The translations under genes were made by a program, and so were the position numbers. The notes under the pieces were generated by a model, which ran no database searches, was not told where the DNA came from, and saw only the letters and a program-made list of their open reading frames with translations. A stretch of DNA of 64,000 nucleotides from JBFHIJ01 sp963678775 (GTDB lineage: Bacteria; Bacteroidota; Ignavibacteria; Kapaibacteriales; UBA2268), in contig CAXXGR010000002.1 in assembly GCA_963678775.2 (NCBI GenBank), positions 868,001 through 932,000 on the forward strand. The letters are read 5' to 3'. Positions 46,116 to 55,901 of the stretch are shown piece after piece (positions within the stretch are counted from its first letter, which is position 1; each line of letters starts with the position of its first letter).

Positions 46116-46757
46116 TTAAAAAGAATTAGCGATATCAATAATAATTGGCTTAAGCCCACTAAAAAAGAATTCTACAGCAATCACCATAACAATCAATCCC
46201 ATAAGACGCATCATTACTTTATTGCCGGTATCACCAAGTAGTTTAATTATTTTGCTGGAGCCCCATAATATGAAGAAGGTTAGCAGGCAAATAGCAAAAA
46301 TAACCCCAAAAAGCACGGCCTTCATTTCATAATTAACGGCATCCTGCATAAGCACAATTGAATTTGTGATAGAACCCGGACCTGCTATCATAGGTATAGC
46401 TAATGGGGTAATAGAAATATCGTCAATATATTCTCTAACCTCGCTTTTTTGTAACTTCACTTTAGTAAATTGAGCTTGAAGCATATCTTTGCCCATTATA
46501 AAAAATATAATTCCACCTACTATGCGGAAACTATTGACAGAGATGCCAAAAAGATTAAACATCAACTGACCGCTGAGAGCAAAGCCGACTAAAGAGAAAA
46601 AAGCTACGATTAGTGCTTTTTGAGCCGTTTTCTTTCTTTGAGTTGGCGAAAGGTTAGAAGTCATGGTCATAAAGACAGGCATTACTCCTAATGGATTTAT
46701 TAGAGTAAAATAAGATGTGAAACTTAATATAGCAAAAGTAATCGGATCGTTGTGCAT
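46116..46757 (-). CDS. MarC/UPF0056-family integral membrane protein
   Basis: A 213-residue inner-membrane protein with six hydrophobic segments. Family features include LINPLGVMPVFMTMTSN at the N-terminus, FGISVNSFRIVGGIIFFIMG, and SITPLAIPMIAGPGSITNSIVLM. The start at 46757 is favoured because GAGG lies five bases upstream; an in-frame extension to 46808 adds nothing typical. MarC proteins have no firmly established function, and the early link to multiple antibiotic resistance was not upheld. Some relatives are suggested to be amino acid exporters. Confidence 0.9.
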   Translation of the reverse strand: MHNDPITFAILSFTSYFTLINPLGVMPVFMTMTSNLSPTQRKKTAQKALIVAFFSLVGFALSGQLMFNLFGISVNSFRIVGGIIFFIMGKDMLQAQFTKVKLQKSEVREYIDDISITPLAIPMIAGPGSITNSIVLMQDAVNYEMKAVLFGVIFAICLLTFFILWGSSKIIKLLGDTGNKVMMRLMGLIVMVIAVEFFFSGLKPIIIDIANSF

Positions 46758-47151
46758 CGATACCTCATTCAAAATATATTGCATATAACGGATTCCAATA
46801 AAACACATAAATATGACTTATCTTGTATAAGTTTTTATCCTGAAAGGCAATTAATTGCAATATATAATTAGGTGCATAAATATTTCACTATGGCAAATAG
46901 CCTTGGCTGATGTATTTTTTGGGTATAAACGATTAGTCCTGTTGGCAACTCCGGCATCATGTTAATCTTCTAACAAGAAATTTCGTAGAATCCCAAAGTA
47001 TGTCGCTACAAGAAACTCACTAAAAATGAACTTAGTAATTGTAGAGACGCAGGACTTTGCTTAACTTCCTCGCAGGATTATAGATTACACTAAAGAGGAG
47101 AGAATGGAGCTAAGTTCTAGAATATCAATAATATTGAATTTATGTGAGTTA
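46758..47151 (-). other. Intergenic region, nothing recognised
   Basis: About 390 bases between two minus-strand genes. No coding frame, tRNA or strong terminator was seen. A segment near 47040-47090 (GTAGAGACGCAGG, later CCTCGCAGG) has a slightly different base composition, but no structure could be defined. Confidence 0.35.
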
Positions 47152-49821
47152 TTATTTGGTTCTTAGTAGATATCTCTTAGGAAACTTGCAATAAAAAGTG
47201 GTGCCTTTTCCTTCTTCGGTTTCGAATGACAATTCACCATTAATTTTAGAGACGCAGTTCTTGGTGACTGTAAGTCCTAAGCCTGTCCCGGGAACTAAGC
47301 CGCCTGTCTGGTTCCCTCTGTAGAATGGTGCAAATATCATTTCTCGTTCGCAGTCAGGGATTCCACAACCAAAATCTTGAACAGTAATAATAATAGTGCC
47401 TTCTAATTCTTCAGACTTTATGATAACCTTAGAGTCTTTAGGCGAATACTTAACTGCATTTAGCACCAGATTATAAATAGACAAACGAGTTAGTCTTAAA
47501 TCTGTATAAAGCGTTGGATCTTCAATTGTATTGATATATTTAATTTTGTGATTATACCCATCAATTATTTCTATTTCTTTAGTTACTTTCTCTATGCAGT
47601 TTTCTAAATTGAAAAGAGCAGGAACAAATGTATAGTCGCCTTTATTGTGGAAGACCATATCTAATGTGTTATCCAGCAGTCCTGTCATTGCATTTGATGC
47701 ATTTAGTATTTTGTCTATATGTTTGCCAAGCTTAGCATCATCGGACATATTCGCCAAACGCTCTAAAATGTATGCAGAAGACATAATAACAGTCAAAGGA
47801 GTTCTATATTCATGAGAAATCATATCAATAAATCTAGATTTTAATTCGCCTGATTCCTGCTCTGACTCCAAGCTTTTTGAGACTTCAAGTTGTGCTTTAA
47901 CCAGTTGAGCCCTAAGCTTCTGATTCCTTTGGTTTTCATCTTGCAGAGAGCTAATAGTCTGTTTCAACTTATTAGTCTTTGTTTCAACTTTTGTTTCTAA
48001 TTCCTCAGTTTTAGATTGTAAATCTCTGTGGATTAGTTCCTTGTCTGTAATATCAACTAAAACAATATTATAACCTATATCTTCGCTTGAATTTTTCTTT
48101 GCAGCTATATTCATCCTAACATGTAAAAGGTTACCTTTGTTATCAATCGCATCAGCATCTAAGTTTTTTAGATTATTAATTTGGTCAAGCTGTAGAGCTT
48201 TGTTGTCGCAGAATAGAAATTCTTGTAAATTCTTACCAAGTATATCTTCTTCCTGATATCCTAATGTGTCCAAAAGAAAGGTACTGACTATTTTGATATC
48301 ATAATTGGAATCAGTAGTTATAAGCATCGCAGGAATAGATTGATATAAAGAATCAATCTCATTCTGTTTTGCCTGGAAAGCTTTTTCAGTGAATCTGAGT
48401 TTTGTGATGTCCTGCGCGAAACCTACCATTCTTTTGGGATTCCCACTATAATCCCTTTCTAATTTACCTTCCATATATAATGTTTTTGTATTACCTTTTC
48501 CGGTAACAATCTTACATTCAAGAGTTTGTAAGGATTCTTGGTTTTTTACTCTTGAAAAGAAGCGAAGGGTTTTGAATTTATCTTTTGGAACTATAGTCTT
48601 CATAAACTGCTTAAATCCAATCTGAGATTCTTCAAGATCAAAGATTCTTTTTGTTTCATCAGAGTATCTAAATCTCTCAGTTCCGATATCGTAAAACCAG
48701 CTGCCGGTGCATGAAAGCCTTTGAGTTTCTTGTAAAACTTCTTCATTTCTGTAAATATGTTCAACTTTAGCTAAAGAAGAGTCTTCAACGCTTATGCTGG
48801 AGACTAAAACCGGGCGACTATAGTCTTCGACTAATTTGGTATTTGTTCTGTGTCTCGAGACTATTCCATGAGAGTTCTTAAAAGTTAAAGCATAATCTGA
48901 TATAGATTTTTCTTTTAAAACTTTCTGTAGGAGAGTATCACGATCTTTAGGGTACTGATAAAATTTAGAAATATTGTTACCTAATAAATTTTCTTTAGAC
49001 TCACCAAAAGAAAATTCGACAGAGTCAGAAATATCTAAAATCTTACCTTCCATATCGGTAACACAAATAACATCTTTATGTGAATTCATTTCAGAATGGT
49101 AAGGTTCTTTTATTTTTACGAACAACTTGTTTCCTAAATATTCAAATGGTTGCATATCGATACTCTTTGGTGCAAGTTTACTTACAAAAGTATCTTCAAA
49201 AACTTTTTCAGGTATTTTATAATTGCTGCAAAGCAGTTTTTTATCTTCGCTATAAATTGCAATCTCCTGAGGCAACATTTTAATAAAGTATGTTAAAAAT
49301 GGTATTTGATCGCTTACAAAAGAGAGTTGCTTCTTTGCTGACTTTTTTGAGGTATTGGCAAGTAATTTTAAATATTCAAACTCTTTATTTTTGAACTTAC
49401 TTACATTTGTGCTTATGCAAACTACAAGTGTTTCTCTACCTTCCATTAAAGGTACAAGTTTTATCTCTCTCCATATCGTACTTGTTGCGTTTATATAAAA
49501 TTCAATTGCAGGCAATTCCACAACATTGCCTTCAAGGGCTTCTTTGAATTTTTCTTCTATGTCTATATAATCTAAGCGTGTGTCTGATTTTAAATTATAA
49601 TCTTCTTCAAATTCTATATCTAAAGAGTTTGAGAGCAGAATATTACCATCTGTATCAAAAAAATCTATTTGTGAGTTTGCATAAAAGAATAAATCAAAAC
49701 AACTTGCTCCTAAGACTCCGGGGCATGACTTATGAGATATGCTGTTGATTTCTTTCCTTGCAATATTATATTTAGGGAAAACTTTTACAGTATCCCCTGA
49801 TTTATTTTTTGATATTTTCAT
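47152..49821 (-). CDS. Multi-PAS cytoplasmic sensor histidine kinase
   Basis: An 889-residue kinase without membrane segments. The N-terminal 240 residues are unassigned, with one weak PAS-like stretch. Three PAS-type domains follow at about 245-345, 365-475 (with PAC-like KRMVGFAQDIT) and 490-592 (LGYQEEDILGKNLQEF, then YNIVLVDIT). A coiled coil (about 600-660), HisKA with the phosphorylated His in DMISHEYRTPLTVIMSS (His670), and a complete HATPase_c domain (NLVLNAVKYSPKDS, DFGCGIPD, PGTGLGLTVTK) complete it. There is no receiver domain, so it needs a separate response regulator, which is not nearby. The ligand for the PAS domains is unknown. Confidence 0.93.
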   Translation of the reverse strand: MKISKNKSGDTVKVFPKYNIARKEINSISHKSCPGVLGASCFDLFFYANSQIDFFDTDGNILLSNSLDIEFEEDYNLKSDTRLDYIDIEEKFKEALEGNVVELPAIEFYINATSTIWREIKLVPLMEGRETLVVCISTNVSKFKNKEFEYLKLLANTSKKSAKKQLSFVSDQIPFLTYFIKMLPQEIAIYSEDKKLLCSNYKIPEKVFEDTFVSKLAPKSIDMQPFEYLGNKLFVKIKEPYHSEMNSHKDVICVTDMEGKILDISDSVEFSFGESKENLLGNNISKFYQYPKDRDTLLQKVLKEKSISDYALTFKNSHGIVSRHRTNTKLVEDYSRPVLVSSISVEDSSLAKVEHIYRNEEVLQETQRLSCTGSWFYDIGTERFRYSDETKRIFDLEESQIGFKQFMKTIVPKDKFKTLRFFSRVKNQESLQTLECKIVTGKGNTKTLYMEGKLERDYSGNPKRMVGFAQDITKLRFTEKAFQAKQNEIDSLYQSIPAMLITTDSNYDIKIVSTFLLDTLGYQEEDILGKNLQEFLFCDNKALQLDQINNLKNLDADAIDNKGNLLHVRMNIAAKKNSSEDIGYNIVLVDITDKELIHRDLQSKTEELETKVETKTNKLKQTISSLQDENQRNQKLRAQLVKAQLEVSKSLESEQESGELKSRFIDMISHEYRTPLTVIMSSAYILERLANMSDDAKLGKHIDKILNASNAMTGLLDNTLDMVFHNKGDYTFVPALFNLENCIEKVTKEIEIIDGYNHKIKYINTIEDPTLYTDLRLTRLSIYNLVLNAVKYSPKDSKVIIKSEELEGTIIITVQDFGCGIPDCEREMIFAPFYRGNQTGGLVPGTGLGLTVTKNCVSKINGELSFETEEGKGTTFYCKFPKRYLLRTK

Positions 49822-50139
49822 TGTGGTAAAAATATTTATGCTTAAAACTACTTATTATTATATGTATTTAAATATATAAAAAAAATCTATACTTTTACAA
49901 CTATTTAATTTGATTCTCTGTATATGGCAGGTACAATAGTCATATTTAGTATGTTTATTGAAGTAATGGCTTTGTTTGCTTCTACAGACATTACTTGCCA
50001 GTAATTTCAAAAGAGGTGAACTTTAAATTAAGATGACTAAAAGCAACTAAGGTTTTCATGCTTTTATTTTTTGACAGTTTTTGACTATATTTATGTATTG
50101 ATGCAATACATTTATAAATATTAATGGATATAAAGAATC
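49822..50139 (+). other. Divergent intergenic region
   Basis: About 320 AT-rich bases between the PAS kinase gene and the acyl-CoA synthetase gene. It probably holds both promoters. No further structure was recognised. Confidence 0.35.
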
Positions 50140-52194
50140 ATGATAGCAAAAGAGCTTATTGCTCCTAAGAGCATTGCAGTTATTGGCGCTTCAAATGATG
50201 ATAAAAAGCCCGGTGGTAAAATACTGAAAAATATACTTTCTGCCGGTTTTAATGGTAAAGTATACCCTGTAAATCCAAAAGAAACTGAGATACAAGGTCT
50301 TGCCTGCATACAAAATCCTGCAGATTTGCCTCAAACTGATCTTGCAGTTCTTGCAATTCCTGCAAAATTCTGTTTGGACACAGTTAATCTTATGATCAAA
50401 GAAAAAGGCACTAAAGGATTTATTATTCTTTCTGCCGGTTTCAGTGAAATGGGTGATGAAGGTAAAAAGTTGGAACAAGACATCGCTGATGCTGTAACTG
50501 CTGCAGGCGGTACTTTAATTGGCCCTAACTGTATCGGTGTTTTAAATACTAATTATGCAGGCGTATTCGCAGGCCCGATTCCAAAGCTTGATACAAAAGG
50601 TATCGATTTTGCTTCAGGTTCAGGCGCTACTGCAGTATTTATCGTTGAAGCAGCAATGACTCGTGGTCTTTCTTTCTCTTCTTTATATTCAGTTGGCAAT
50701 AGCGCTCAAACAGGCGTAGAAGAAGTACTTAAGTACTGGGATGAAACATTTGATGCTGAGACAAGCTCAAAAGTTAAACTTCTCTACGTTGAGCAAATCC
50801 ACAAACCTGAAATGCTTTTGAAACATGCAGCTTCTCTAATCAGCAAAGGTTGTAAAATTGCTGCAATCAAAGCAGGTACTACTGAAGCAGGTTCAAGAGC
50901 CGTTTCGTCTCACACAGGTGCTTTAGCAGGATCAGACTCTGCAGTCGATGCATTGTTCAAAAAAGCCGGTATCGTTCGCTGTTACAGCAGAATGGAACTT
51001 ATTCATGTAGCTCAGGTGTTCACTCGCCCTGAGTTAAATGGTAAAAACATTGCAATTATCACTCACGCAGGTGGTCCTGGTGTAATGCTTACGGATGCTC
51101 TTGCTAAAGGCAAAATGGATGTACCTCACATCGCAGGTGAAGCTGCTGATGAGCTTTTAGGCAAATTGTTCCATGGCTCTTCTGTTGCAAATCCTATTGA
51201 CTTTCTGGCTACAGGTACTGCTGAACATTTAGGTATGATTTTAGACTATGTAGATCAAAAATTTGATAATATAGATGGTGCTGCTGTTATATTTGGTACT
51301 ACAGGTTTATTTGATGTGACTGAAGTTTATGATGTGCTGGACGAAAAGATGAGCACTTGCAAAAAGCCTATATACCCTATTCTCCCATCAATCGTTCTGG
51401 CAAATAAAGAAGTTGAACACTTCGTAGCAAAAGGACGAAACTTTTTCCCTGATGAAGTAGAATTAGGTAATGCTTTGGCGAAAGTATACCACACTCCAAA
51501 ACCTGAATTAAATGTAGCTCTTCCTGAAGTAGATAAAGCTGCAATCAGAAAATTAATTGACGAAAACAAAGATGGTTATATCAGTCCTGAGTCAGTTCAG
51601 GCACTACTGGATGCAGCAGGTATTCCTCGCGCAGCTGAGATCGTGGTTGATAAAAAAGAAGATGCTGTAAAAGCAATTGAAACTATAAAATTCCCTCTTG
51701 TAATGAAAGTAGTAGGACCTGTCCACAAGTCAGACGTGGGCGGTGTAGCTCTTAATATCAAATCACAGGAAGACGTTGAAGCAAACTTCGAAAAAATGAT
51801 GCAAATCAAAGACGCTTCAGGTGTGCTGATGCAACCAATGCTCAGCGGTCAGGAATTATTCGTAGGAGCTTCTTATGAAGATACTTTCGGACATTTAATC
51901 CTTGCAGGTATGGGCGGTATCTTTATCGAAGTACTTAAAGATGTATCAAATGCACTTTCTCCTGTAAGCAAAACTGAAGCAAATGACATGATTACGTCTC
52001 TAAAATCATATAAAATGATTGAAGGTGTAAGAGGTCAGGAAGGAGTAAATCAGGCAATCTTTGCAGATATTATCTGCAGACTATCTGCGCTTTTAGAAGC
52101 TGCACCTGAAATCAAAGAAATGGATTTAAATCCACTTCTCGGGAAAGCTGACCAAGTAATTGCAGTAGATGCAAGAGTAAGAATAGAAAAGTAG
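50140..52194 (+). CDS. Acetate-CoA ligase (ADP-forming), fused alpha and beta subunits
   Basis: A 684-residue fused enzyme converting acetyl-CoA (or related acyl-CoA), ADP and phosphate to acid, CoA and ATP, conserving energy in fermentation. The alpha part has a CoA-binding domain (SIAVIGASNDDKKPGGKILKNIL, KVYPVNPKETEIQGL) and the succinyl-CoA-ligase-like domains with the phosphorylated His in VSSHTGALAGSD. The beta part (from about residue 465) is an ATP-grasp domain (PLVMKVVGPVHKSDVGGVALN, ELFVGASYEDTFGHLILAGMGG). The alpha-beta order is that of the fused bacterial and archaeal ACD enzymes. It is monocistronic with its own terminator. Confidence 0.92.
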   Translation: MIAKELIAPKSIAVIGASNDDKKPGGKILKNILSAGFNGKVYPVNPKETEIQGLACIQNPADLPQTDLAVLAIPAKFCLDTVNLMIKEKGTKGFIILSAGFSEMGDEGKKLEQDIADAVTAAGGTLIGPNCIGVLNTNYAGVFAGPIPKLDTKGIDFASGSGATAVFIVEAAMTRGLSFSSLYSVGNSAQTGVEEVLKYWDETFDAETSSKVKLLYVEQIHKPEMLLKHAASLISKGCKIAAIKAGTTEAGSRAVSSHTGALAGSDSAVDALFKKAGIVRCYSRMELIHVAQVFTRPELNGKNIAIITHAGGPGVMLTDALAKGKMDVPHIAGEAADELLGKLFHGSSVANPIDFLATGTAEHLGMILDYVDQKFDNIDGAAVIFGTTGLFDVTEVYDVLDEKMSTCKKPIYPILPSIVLANKEVEHFVAKGRNFFPDEVELGNALAKVYHTPKPELNVALPEVDKAAIRKLIDENKDGYISPESVQALLDAAGIPRAAEIVVDKKEDAVKAIETIKFPLVMKVVGPVHKSDVGGVALNIKSQEDVEANFEKMMQIKDASGVLMQPMLSGQELFVGASYEDTFGHLILAGMGGIFIEVLKDVSNALSPVSKTEANDMITSLKSYKMIEGVRGQEGVNQAIFADIICRLSALLEAAPEIKEMDLNPLLGKADQVIAVDARVRIEK

Positions 52195-52214
52195 AAATCC
52201 TAATTAGAAGATAA

Positions 52215-52256
52215 AAAAAGCTGCTGAAGAAAAATTGATTCTCCGGCAGCTTTTTG
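52215..52256 (+). terminator. Terminator after ADP-forming acyl-CoA synthetase gene
   Basis: AAAAAGCTGC pairs with GCAGCTTTTT, with partial pairing further into the loop, and is followed by T residues. The IS remnant begins a few bases beyond it. Confidence 0.82.
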
Positions 52257-52262
52257 TATTAT

Positions 52263-52911
52263 AAGACCGTTGCAAAAACTGAAATCAAAAAAAACAGCTG
52301 GCCCAATATTTCTATATTTTTAGAGTTAAAATAAATAATTATAAGTGATTGAGTTGGGCTTTTGAGAGAATATTACCAAAACAGTGGCAATATCAAGGAT
52401 ATTTTAGGCTAATTCTTGCCTTTATCAGCATATACTGACGGTGCATTGACTTTTTTGTATCCGTTTTTCTTCTGATTCTTTAGCTTGATTTTCTTCGGAT
52501 TACTCTACTTTTACTCGAGCTTCCACTATCTCATAACCTGGTTTTCTGTGAGGAAGACCTTCGCTTGGAACTACACTGGCATCCACGAGCACTACGTTTT
52601 TGACTAATAAGCTGTGTTTATCTAACTGATTATTTATTTCTTCAAGAAGTGTCTCGTAGACTTTATTTTATGACATCAAACTGCAAAAGCGTGATATTGT
52701 ACTGTGATCTGGAGAACATTCTTCTAAAGACAGACCCAAAAACTTACCGAAACTTAGCGAGTCATTAATAAAACTGATTTTTTATCTTTCGCTGACGCTG
52801 AGTTACAAAAGCGTCTGTCATTGAGTATTATGATGTTTTCCATGCACTAAAACAACCATAATTAACTAATATTACAAAGACTTATATGCAATTTTACTTT
52901 GCAATGGTCTC
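52263..52911 (-). mobile_element. Decayed IS5-family insertion sequence
   Basis: A roughly 650-base element. Its left end reads AAGACCGTTGCAAAA (52263-52277). Its right end, read on the other strand, is GAGACCATTGCAAA (52898-52911), so the two form imperfect terminal inverted repeats of the GAGACCxTTGCAAA type known from IS5-family elements. Between them lies a broken minus-strand transposase. A complete IS5 element would be around 1.1-1.6 kb, so half or more of the transposase has been deleted. No clear target duplication could be fixed. Confidence 0.78.
52410..52798 (-). pseudogene. IS5-family transposase fragment
   Basis: On the minus strand, from about 52798 downward, the frame reads INDSLSFGKFLGLSLEECSP, DHSTISRFCSLMS, a stop, then NKVYETLLEEINNQLDKHSL and VVLVDASVVPSEG. 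These match the order of IS5-family transposases (DSLSFR-type and PDHSTISRF motifs, then the first catalytic Asp in a VDAT/S motif). The frame ends at a stop at 52500-52502. In another frame near 52410-52460, YKKVNAPSVYADKGK resembles the later part of the DDE core, indicating a deletion or frameshift. It cannot be active. Confidence 0.8.
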
Positions 52912-53091
52912 AGATATTTAGTAACACATAAAAGACGGAGTGAGTATTTAAATATAATCGCTGCGTTTTTTTTAGGTACTCCAAAAATAAGGCATAATTT
53001 TTTCTGTATAAATATTAGGAGTCTTTTTGCTTCTGTCTAAGAAAAAATGATTATATTTTGGTATTCGTAAATCATCGAGCAGGTCTTTATC

Positions 53092-54015
53092 ATGGAACAA
53101 ATCCTTTCAGTGTATTTTAATATCGACAGAACATATTTTACTGTGTTAAAAAGCGATCCTAAAGGCTTGGAGCTTGTATATCTCAATTCTACATCAGCTC
53201 CTGTTGATCTTGAAAATATGGAAGAAACCTCCACTGATGTATTTAACGAAATAGACTCCATGCTATCTGAAATAGAGGGCGATATCGACCGCGTAACGGT
53301 TACTTTACCTTCTGAAAGCGTTCTGGTTAGTCAGTTCCCGGGCGCAAGTGGCATGAGCGAAGAGGAGATGAAACAGCTGGTAAGCCTAGAAATCAAACAG
53401 TCGTACCCTCAGTTTAACTTTAATGATTTCACAGTAAATATAATCCCTCTGGCAGAGCGAAAAGACAGTGCTGCGATGATGATGGGAGTTATCATGCCTA
53501 AAAGCTCTTATATGTCATGTAAAAAGATATTACAGTCGCTCAATCAGCCTCTGAGCAATATAGAAATTAGTCAACTAAGCGCTCACAATGCTTTCTTATA
53601 TAACTATCCTGAAAAACATGAAAGCACTGTGCTTCTAATGGGTTTGCAGGATCAGTTTATCGATGTAAGCGTAATAAAAAACAAACAACCTATATACTAT
53701 AATCTGGTATCTTTGCCTGATAAAGATAAATTTGGAGAAATCTTTGAAGCTGAGTTTAATAAAATTTCAGAGGAAGTAGTAGAGGGGATTAGCTCTGCGT
53801 ATTTCTTCGGTGCCGGTCTAACTAAAGACTTGCACATGATGGGCTGGGAAACTTCTATGCTTTTAGGCATAGAAGCTATGAGGCTTAACGCATTTCGAAT
53901 GATGAAGACAAATCTTGACCCAAGAGCTAAAGAGTATTGCCTTCGTACCTTGCATATTTACCCGCCATGTATAGGCGGTGCAATGCCGGCTTACCATGAG
54001 AATATTAGATATTAA
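53092..54015 (+). CDS. PilM-like actin-fold protein
   Basis: A 307-residue cytoplasmic protein that fits the PilM/actin-like pattern: LSVYFNIDRTYFTVLK at the N-terminus, VTVTLPSESVLVSQFPG, MSEEEMKQLVSLEIKQSYPQF, then a second lobe with STVLLMGLQDQFIDVSVI and AYFFGAGL. PilM binds the PilN tail in type IV pilus and type II secretion systems. No pilN, pilO or pilQ is next to it, so it is an orphan here and may serve another system. A strong terminator follows. The assignment is by pattern only. Confidence 0.6.
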   Translation: MEQILSVYFNIDRTYFTVLKSDPKGLELVYLNSTSAPVDLENMEETSTDVFNEIDSMLSEIEGDIDRVTVTLPSESVLVSQFPGASGMSEEEMKQLVSLEIKQSYPQFNFNDFTVNIIPLAERKDSAAMMMGVIMPKSSYMSCKKILQSLNQPLSNIEISQLSAHNAFLYNYPEKHESTVLLMGLQDQFIDVSVIKNKQPIYYNLVSLPDKDKFGEIFEAEFNKISEEVVEGISSAYFFGAGLTKDLHMMGWETSMLLGIEAMRLNAFRMMKTNLDPRAKEYCLRTLHIYPPCIGGAMPAYHENIRY

Positions 54016-54027
54016 ATAAATATAAGG

Positions 54028-54062
54028 TGCTCCTGAAGATTAAATCTTCAGGAGCATTTTTT
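54028..54062 (+). terminator. Terminator after PilM-like gene
   Basis: A 13-base perfect stem (54028-54040 with 54044-54056) and a 3-base TAA loop, followed by TTTTTTT. Confidence 0.92.
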
Positions 54063-54297
54063 TACTTAGTCATGCATACTATTGTTTTGAAAACGTTTAA
54101 GATGACAGTGTCGATTCCTTTACTCTCTGCTGAAGTTTTATAAAATTAGGTATTCAATAAATCGAATCAATTGCCATCATTATTCTATTGTATGATATTT
54201 ATATTATCTTTATGAAATTCGCGAAATATACTCCTCTCTTTGAAATCCTAATTATTTGTGCTATATTGTTCTCTTTTTTCGACAGATGGTAAGTCAG

Positions 54298-55362
54298 ATG
54301 GATATTTATAAAAAGATAGATAAAAGCGACATGCACGCTGTCCTTAGTGCATTCCCCAATCAGTTAGAAGAAGCTATTAACATTGCAGAGAATTTTGAAC
54401 TTGGGTTTGAGCTGGATGGAATAAGAGATATTGTCGTGTTAGGCATGGGCGGCTCTGCTATAGGCGGTGATATTATTCGCTCTTATTGCGAAAGTTTGCC
54501 TGGGGCAGATCACATTAGAATCAAAATCAATAGAAACTATACTATACCAAATTATATAGATAAAGATACGCTTGTTATCTGCAGCTCTTACTCAGGAAAT
54601 ACTGAAGAGACTATCGCAGGGTTTGAGGCAGCACTTGAAAAAACTCAAAAAGTATTTTGCATAAGCACCGGTGGCAAACTCACTAAGCTTGCTAAAGAGA
54701 AGCAAGTGCCGGTAATTACTATCCCCGGTGGATTGCAGCCTAGATGTGCTATCGTGTATTCAGTATTCCCCGTCTTACTTACATTAGTAAGAAACGGTGC
54801 TTTCTCTGAGGAAGCAGTTGGGCAGACTTTGGCAGCGATTAATGAATTAGGAGAAGCAAGCGAAAAGCTATCTAAAGAGTATGGCAGCTTTGACGAAAGT
54901 AACCCAACTATACAAGTAGCCAAAAAAATGCTTGGCAAAATTCCTGTTATATATTCTGCCTCTGAGCAATTGGACACTATAAACTTAAGATGGCGCTGTC
55001 AGATACAGGAAAATGCTAAAGCTTTAGCTTATGGTAATGTTTTACCGGAAATGAATCACAATGAAATAAATGGTTGGCAAAATCCTGCCAGTTTGCTTAG
55101 CAATTTTGTACTGGTTTTCTTACAGGATCCCGCAGAAGATACTCGATTGAGGCCACGATACAGTGCGATGGATAAACTGTTAGGCAGTAAAGTTAGTGAA
55201 ATAATAAAAATTGAAAAAAAAGAACATTATGCACTTGCACGAATGTTTACTTTATTGTATTTTGGCGATTGGATGAGTTATCACTTGGCTATACAATATC
55301 GTGAAGACCCCACACCAATACCACTGATTATGCAGATGAAAGACTTGATGTCATTTGCATAA
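54298..55362 (+). CDS. Bifunctional phosphoglucose/phosphomannose isomerase
   Basis: A 354-residue sugar isomerase of the short PGI/PMI type interconverting glucose-6-P, fructose-6-P and mannose-6-P. Two SIS folds are present. The first has DIVVLGMGGSAIGGDIIRSY and LVICSSYSGNTEETIAGFEAA; the second starts near VAKKMLGKIPVIYSA and has the conserved LPEMNHNEINGW with catalytic Glu and His. This type is typical of archaea but also present in Bacteroidota and some other bacteria, unlike the 550-residue bacterial Pgi. Starts at 54256 and 54286 are possible; MDIYKKIDKS at 54298 is the simplest N-terminus. Confidence 0.9.
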   Translation: MDIYKKIDKSDMHAVLSAFPNQLEEAINIAENFELGFELDGIRDIVVLGMGGSAIGGDIIRSYCESLPGADHIRIKINRNYTIPNYIDKDTLVICSSYSGNTEETIAGFEAALEKTQKVFCISTGGKLTKLAKEKQVPVITIPGGLQPRCAIVYSVFPVLLTLVRNGAFSEEAVGQTLAAINELGEASEKLSKEYGSFDESNPTIQVAKKMLGKIPVIYSASEQLDTINLRWRCQIQENAKALAYGNVLPEMNHNEINGWQNPASLLSNFVLVFLQDPAEDTRLRPRYSAMDKLLGSKVSEIIKIEKKEHYALARMFTLLYFGDWMSYHLAIQYREDPTPIPLIMQMKDLMSFA

Positions 55363-55463
55363 GCAATTGTTTTGTATTGATTATTGGATGTTACAAATAT
55401 TTTCACTATATTTGTAATCCATAGTTTGTTCTTTACGAAATTAACTAAAAACAAGAGAAAAGT

Positions 55464-55871
55464 ATGGCCACTACTCGTAAAAGATCCAGAAGAGCAAAAT
55501 ATATAACGCTCTATTCGCCTTTCCTAATGAAAGAAACAAAACATGAGTTAATTGGTGAACCGATTGAAACTGAAAAAGGAAGGCATCAATGGGCCAGATG
55601 TACTCGTAGCCGCCATTCACAGTTAGTGAATTTGGATGCTATCGAAGCTGAATCAGACAAGTCAAAAGCTGTAGTGCATATTTCAAGAGAGGATGCCCGT
55701 AAATACTCTCCAACCGAAGAATATGAAATAGGCGATGTAATATTTCATAAAGTTTGGGACGATGTAGGCATCGTTAGAGCTAAAGAAGTTACTTCAAATG
55801 GTGGCAAGTCGATACTTGTTCAATTTGAAAAAAACAGCGAAAAGAGACTAATTGAAAATTTATCAAAATAA
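55464..55871 (+). CDS. Small basic protein with a CarD/UvrD-tail-like C-terminal domain
   Basis: A 135-residue protein with a very basic start (ATTRKRSRRAKYITLYSP). Its C-terminal domain reads EIGDVIFHKVWDDVGIVRAKEVTSNGGKSILVQFEKNSEKRLIENL. That domain resembles the Tudor/SH3-like module of CarD_TRCF and of UvrD C-termini (G-x-V-x-H ... W/F-G-x-G-x-V ... V-x-F ... G-x-K-x-L). It may bind RNA polymerase or DNA, perhaps as a transcription or repair accessory protein. rpsU starts 30 bases downstream, so it may share the ribosomal-protein transcript. Confidence 0.62.
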   Translation: MATTRKRSRRAKYITLYSPFLMKETKHELIGEPIETEKGRHQWARCTRSRHSQLVNLDAIEAESDKSKAVVHISREDARKYSPTEEYEIGDVIFHKVWDDVGIVRAKEVTSNGGKSILVQFEKNSEKRLIENLSK

Positions 55872-55901
55872 AAATCGTTAGAAAAAGTGAGGTGAGAAAA
55901 C

